A DNA stretch of 6,175 bases from Spirochaetes bacterium GWF1_49_6 (GTDB lineage: Bacteria > Spirochaetota > Brevinematia > Brevinematales > GWF1-51-8), in the NCBI GenBank assembly GCA_001829395.1, contig MIBD01000084.1, forward strand, positions 5,609 to 11,783. Direction: 5' to 3'. The translations under genes and the position numbers were made by a program. The notes beneath the pieces were generated by a model. That model was not told the origin of the DNA and made no database searches. It saw nothing but the letters and a program-made list of their open reading frames with translations. How positions within the stretch are numbered: the first letter of the stretch is position 1; the number at the start of each line of letters is the position of its first letter. This document shows positions 4,401-6,175 of the stretch, one piece after another.

Positions 4401-5483
4401 ATGAGGCAACCTCGCATTATTTCTATTATCATCGCCGCGGTATTGTCGCTTCTTATATCCGGCACATTTTCCGGCAAGCAATCTATTCTGGTATATGACA
4501 CCGTTAAAACATTTATCCTGAGCGCCGACGGTTCGACGTCGGGGATGGTGTTCAAGTCCGGCGCGGACTGGTATGTCAAGGTCAGCGGACAGACCTACGG
4601 GCCGTATGAATCGGCGGAAGGCCTCGTGTTCAGCCGCGACGGCGGGGTTTTTGCGTATAACTATACGCTAAACGGACAATCGTTTGCCTCTATCAACGAG
4701 AAGGCCTACGGGCCGTATGAGGAATGCGGGGCGGTCAGCATCAGCCCCGACGGTTCGTACTTCGGGTTCTCCTACGCCACCAATGGGAAATATTTCGTAA
4801 GGGTCAACCAGAAACTTTACGGCACGTTCCAGAAAGCAGAATCCCCGAACTTTAACTGGGACGGTTCGGTTTCGGGGTTCGCCTACCAGTCCGGGGGTAA
4901 GTGGAAGGTGACGATGAACGGTAAGACATTCGGCGACTTCACGGTCGCGGCCTCGCCGAATTTCGACCAGTCGGGGAATCATTACGGGTTTTTCTACTCC
5001 GCGAAGAGTTCGAATTATATAGCGGTGGACGGCCAATCCTTTTCCGGCTTCCAGCTCGCGGTTTCCCCGGTCTTCAGCGCGGACGGTTCCGCATACGGGT
5101 ATGTCTATACGAAAAGCCCGAAATGGGAGAACTGGTATATCCGGGTGAACGATAAGTCCTTCGGGCCGTATGAGAACGTTATCCCGCCGGTTATCAGCGC
5201 GGACGGCTCCGTGTATGGTTTCGCATATTTGAAGGAACAGAAGTGGTATATGCGTATCGGCGATAAAGCGTTCGGCCCATTCGACGAGGTAACCCCGCCG
5301 TCGTTCAGTAAGGACGGGAGTAAATACGGCTTCGTCTATTTCCGGGCGAAGAAGGGGTATTATGCCTATATCGACGGAAAGAGCTACGGCCCATACGAAC
5401 AGGTCGCGCTCACGATAACGCCGGAGGGCAGGGTATTCATCGCATCGCTCTATAGCGGGATATATATCAAGGAAATCAAGTAG
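4401..5483 (+). CDS. Exported beta-propeller-like protein with eight ~37-residue repeats
   Basis: A 360-residue protein starts at an ATG 4 bases after GGGGGA. Residues 1 to about 25 are a signal peptide (MRQPRIISIIIAAVLSLLIS) without a lipobox, so the product is probably periplasmic or secreted. The rest is an internal repeat: DGS-x-YGF-x-Y, then a W/Y-rich strand, then (Y/F)GPYE. Repeat DG positions are 43, 80, 117, 154, 192 (SG form), 229, 268 and 305 (approximately), with a ninth partial start at 342 (EG). The period is 37 residues except one 40-residue unit containing a KWEN insertion near 241-244. The short N-terminal strand (ILVYDTVKTFIL) resembles the end of a repeat, and the C-terminus stops after the start of one, the arrangement expected of a circularly closed propeller. 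Repeats 3-5 have diverged GPYE motifs. Binding partner and function are not evident; no catalytic motif is seen. Confidence 0.82.
   Translation: MRQPRIISIIIAAVLSLLISGTFSGKQSILVYDTVKTFILSADGSTSGMVFKSGADWYVKVSGQTYGPYESAEGLVFSRDGGVFAYNYTLNGQSFASINEKAYGPYEECGAVSISPDGSYFGFSYATNGKYFVRVNQKLYGTFQKAESPNFNWDGSVSGFAYQSGGKWKVTMNGKTFGDFTVAASPNFDQSGNHYGFFYSAKSSNYIAVDGQSFSGFQLAVSPVFSADGSAYGYVYTKSPKWENWYIRVNDKSFGPYENVIPPVISADGSVYGFAYLKEQKWYMRIGDKAFGPFDEVTPPSFSKDGSKYGFVYFRAKKGYYAYIDGKSYGPYEQVALTITPEGRVFIASLYSGIYIKEIK
4594..4720 (+). repeat. Near-identical DNA within adjacent propeller repeats
   Basis: The 16-base stretch CCTACGGGCCGTATGA occurs at 4594-4609 and 4705-4720, exactly 111 bases (37 codons) apart. 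A shorter related copy, TCGGGCCGTATGA, is at 5161-5173. Shared synonymous codons suggest recent duplication or gene conversion between repeat units. Confidence 0.7.
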
Positions 5484-5759
5484 CTATTTCTCACCCGTCT
5501 TTTTTATAATATGATAGCCGAACTGGGTAGAGACGACTCCGCTCAGACCGCCGGAGCGCATCCTCGCGACCGCGTCCTCGAACGGTTTGACCATCTTACC
5601 CGGCCCGAACCATCCCAAATCCCCGCCCTTACTCTTGCTCGGGCAGGTCGAATATTGTTTAGCCAGCTCCGCGAAGTTTTTTCCCTTGCGGAGCTGACGT
5701 AAAAGTTCTTCGGCTAAAGATTTTTCCTTGACCAGTATATGACTGGCGCGGTATTCCAT
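5484..5759 (-). CDS. ppiC: Stand-alone parvulin peptidyl-prolyl isomerase (PpiC type)
   Basis: This encodes a 91-residue protein, nearly the length of E. coli PpiC, consisting of one rotamase domain with no signal peptide. It catalyses cis-trans isomerisation of peptide bonds before proline, probably in the cytoplasm. Family signatures are all present: ASHILVKEKSLAEELL (5-20), FAELAKQYSTCPSKSKGGDL (29-48), GWFGPGKMVKPFEDAV (49-64) and the C-terminal TQFGYHIIKK (78-87). The two conserved histidines (in SHILV and GYHII) and the Cys of STCPS are retained. It begins 7 bases after the stop of the cyclophilin gene, with only a weak ribosome site, so the pair is probably one operon with coupled translation. 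Its stop codon directly abuts the stop of the convergent repeat-protein gene. The family call is firm; the ppiC symbol denotes similarity of type, not proven orthology. Confidence 0.93.
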   Translation of the reverse strand: MEYRASHILVKEKSLAEELLRQLRKGKNFAELAKQYSTCPSKSKGGDLGWFGPGKMVKPFEDAVARMRSGGLSGVVSTQFGYHIIKKTGEK

Positions 5760-5766
5760 CGATGTC

Positions 5767-6175
5767 TTACTTGATGATAGTAATCTTTTTCATTACTATG
5801 GGCGTAACCGGTTTGTCCATCGCTCCGGTCTTGACCTTGCCGATAGACATGACCACGTCCAGCCCTTCGGTCACTTTCCCGAATATCGCGTGCTTGCCGT
5901 TCAGCCACGGGGTAGCGACGAGGGTGATAAAGAACTGCGAGCCGCCCGTGTTCGGTCCGGCGTTCGCCATCGACAGGATACCCGGCCCGTCATGCTTCAG
6001 CGACGAATCGAACTCGTCCTTGATCTTATAGCCCGGACCGCCGGTGCCGTTACCCTTGGGACATCCGCCCTGGATCATAAAGTCGGGTATGACACGATGA
6101 AAGACCAAGCCGTTATAGAAGCCTTTATTCACGAGGTCGATAAAATTCTGAACGGTAATCGGAGCCTTGTCGAGG
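5767..6175 (-). CDS. Cyclophilin-type peptidyl-prolyl isomerase (N-terminus beyond window)
   Basis: This partial gene is open from the right edge to the TAA at 5769-5767, about 135 residues. A GTG at 6132 is internal, because upstream codons read [15 protein letters not shown], the conserved early strand/helix of cyclophilins; the true start lies outside. Active-site motifs are intact: [13 protein letters not shown] (catalytic Arg, Phe and Gln), [15 protein letters not shown], and [14 protein letters not shown], with the Trp associated with cyclosporin binding in human CypA and the conserved His. The [18 protein letters not shown] segment after it is typical of bacterial single-domain forms. 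The product assists protein folding by prolyl isomerisation. Location cannot be decided because any signal peptide would be off the window. It sits 7 bases upstream of the parvulin gene, so two unrelated isomerase families are encoded together. Confidence 0.94.
   Translation of the reverse strand, partial: LDKAPITVQNFIDLVNKGFYNGLVFHRVIPDFMIQGGCPKGNGTGGPGYKIKDEFDSSLKHDGPGILSMANAGPNTGGSQFFITLVATPWLNGKHAIFGKVTEGLDVVMSIGKVKTGAMDKPVTPIVMKKITIIK

Noticed and set aside
4668..5036. Minus-strand open frame of 122 codons inside the propeller gene
   Set aside because: It is the antisense shadow of the regular repeats, Arg/Val-rich with no plausible domain.
5762..6031. Plus-strand open frame of 89 codons with a hydrophobic start
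   Set aside because: It is antisense to a cyclophilin whose catalytic motifs are intact; the hydrophobic run is a by-product of that sequence.

Overview
The window looks like part of a diderm bacterial chromosome of moderate GC, with AT-rich intergenic DNA. Signal-peptide proteins with relaxed lipoboxes sit next to FecR-type, STAS, PilZ and TPR proteins. That mix recalls environmental spirochaetes or similar deep-branching Gram-negative lineages, but this is inference: no rRNA, tRNA or taxonomic marker is present. I see no mobile element, CRISPR array or RNA gene.

Layout. Bases 1-1026 (minus strand) hold a TPR-like protein gene followed by a PilZ-domain gene that runs off the left edge. Bases 1027-1201 are an AT-rich divergent control region with a good plus-strand promoter and an operator-like palindrome. 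Bases 1202-4304 (plus strand) are a tight six-gene cluster: an unrecognised lipoprotein, a FecR-domain lipoprotein, a STAS-domain anti-sigma-antagonist-like protein, and three small consecutive paralogues resembling the chagasin/I42 (Ig-like) fold. Bases 4401-5483 (plus strand) encode a predicted exported protein of eight ~37-residue beta-propeller-type repeats. Bases 5484-6175 (minus strand, convergent) hold two peptidyl-prolyl isomerases: a stand-alone parvulin (PpiC type) and a cyclophilin that runs off the right edge.

How they may work together. The plus-strand cluster mostly encodes envelope proteins (two or three lipoproteins, one anchored or secreted protein, one exported repeat protein). 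A cytoplasmic STAS switch protein sits in the middle, and a PilZ (c-di-GMP receptor type) gene lies across the divergent promoter. This suggests a signalling-linked cell-surface module, but nothing in the sequence identifies its output. The most interesting part is the run of three chagasin-like paralogues: they keep the fold signature, lack the canonical inhibitor loops, and the third has lost its export signal. The two isomerases are probably an unrelated housekeeping operon.

Three genes (starts at 1026, 2065 and 3126) have upstream in-frame TTG codons lying in or next to their Shine-Dalgarno sequence. I chose the ATG starts in all three.
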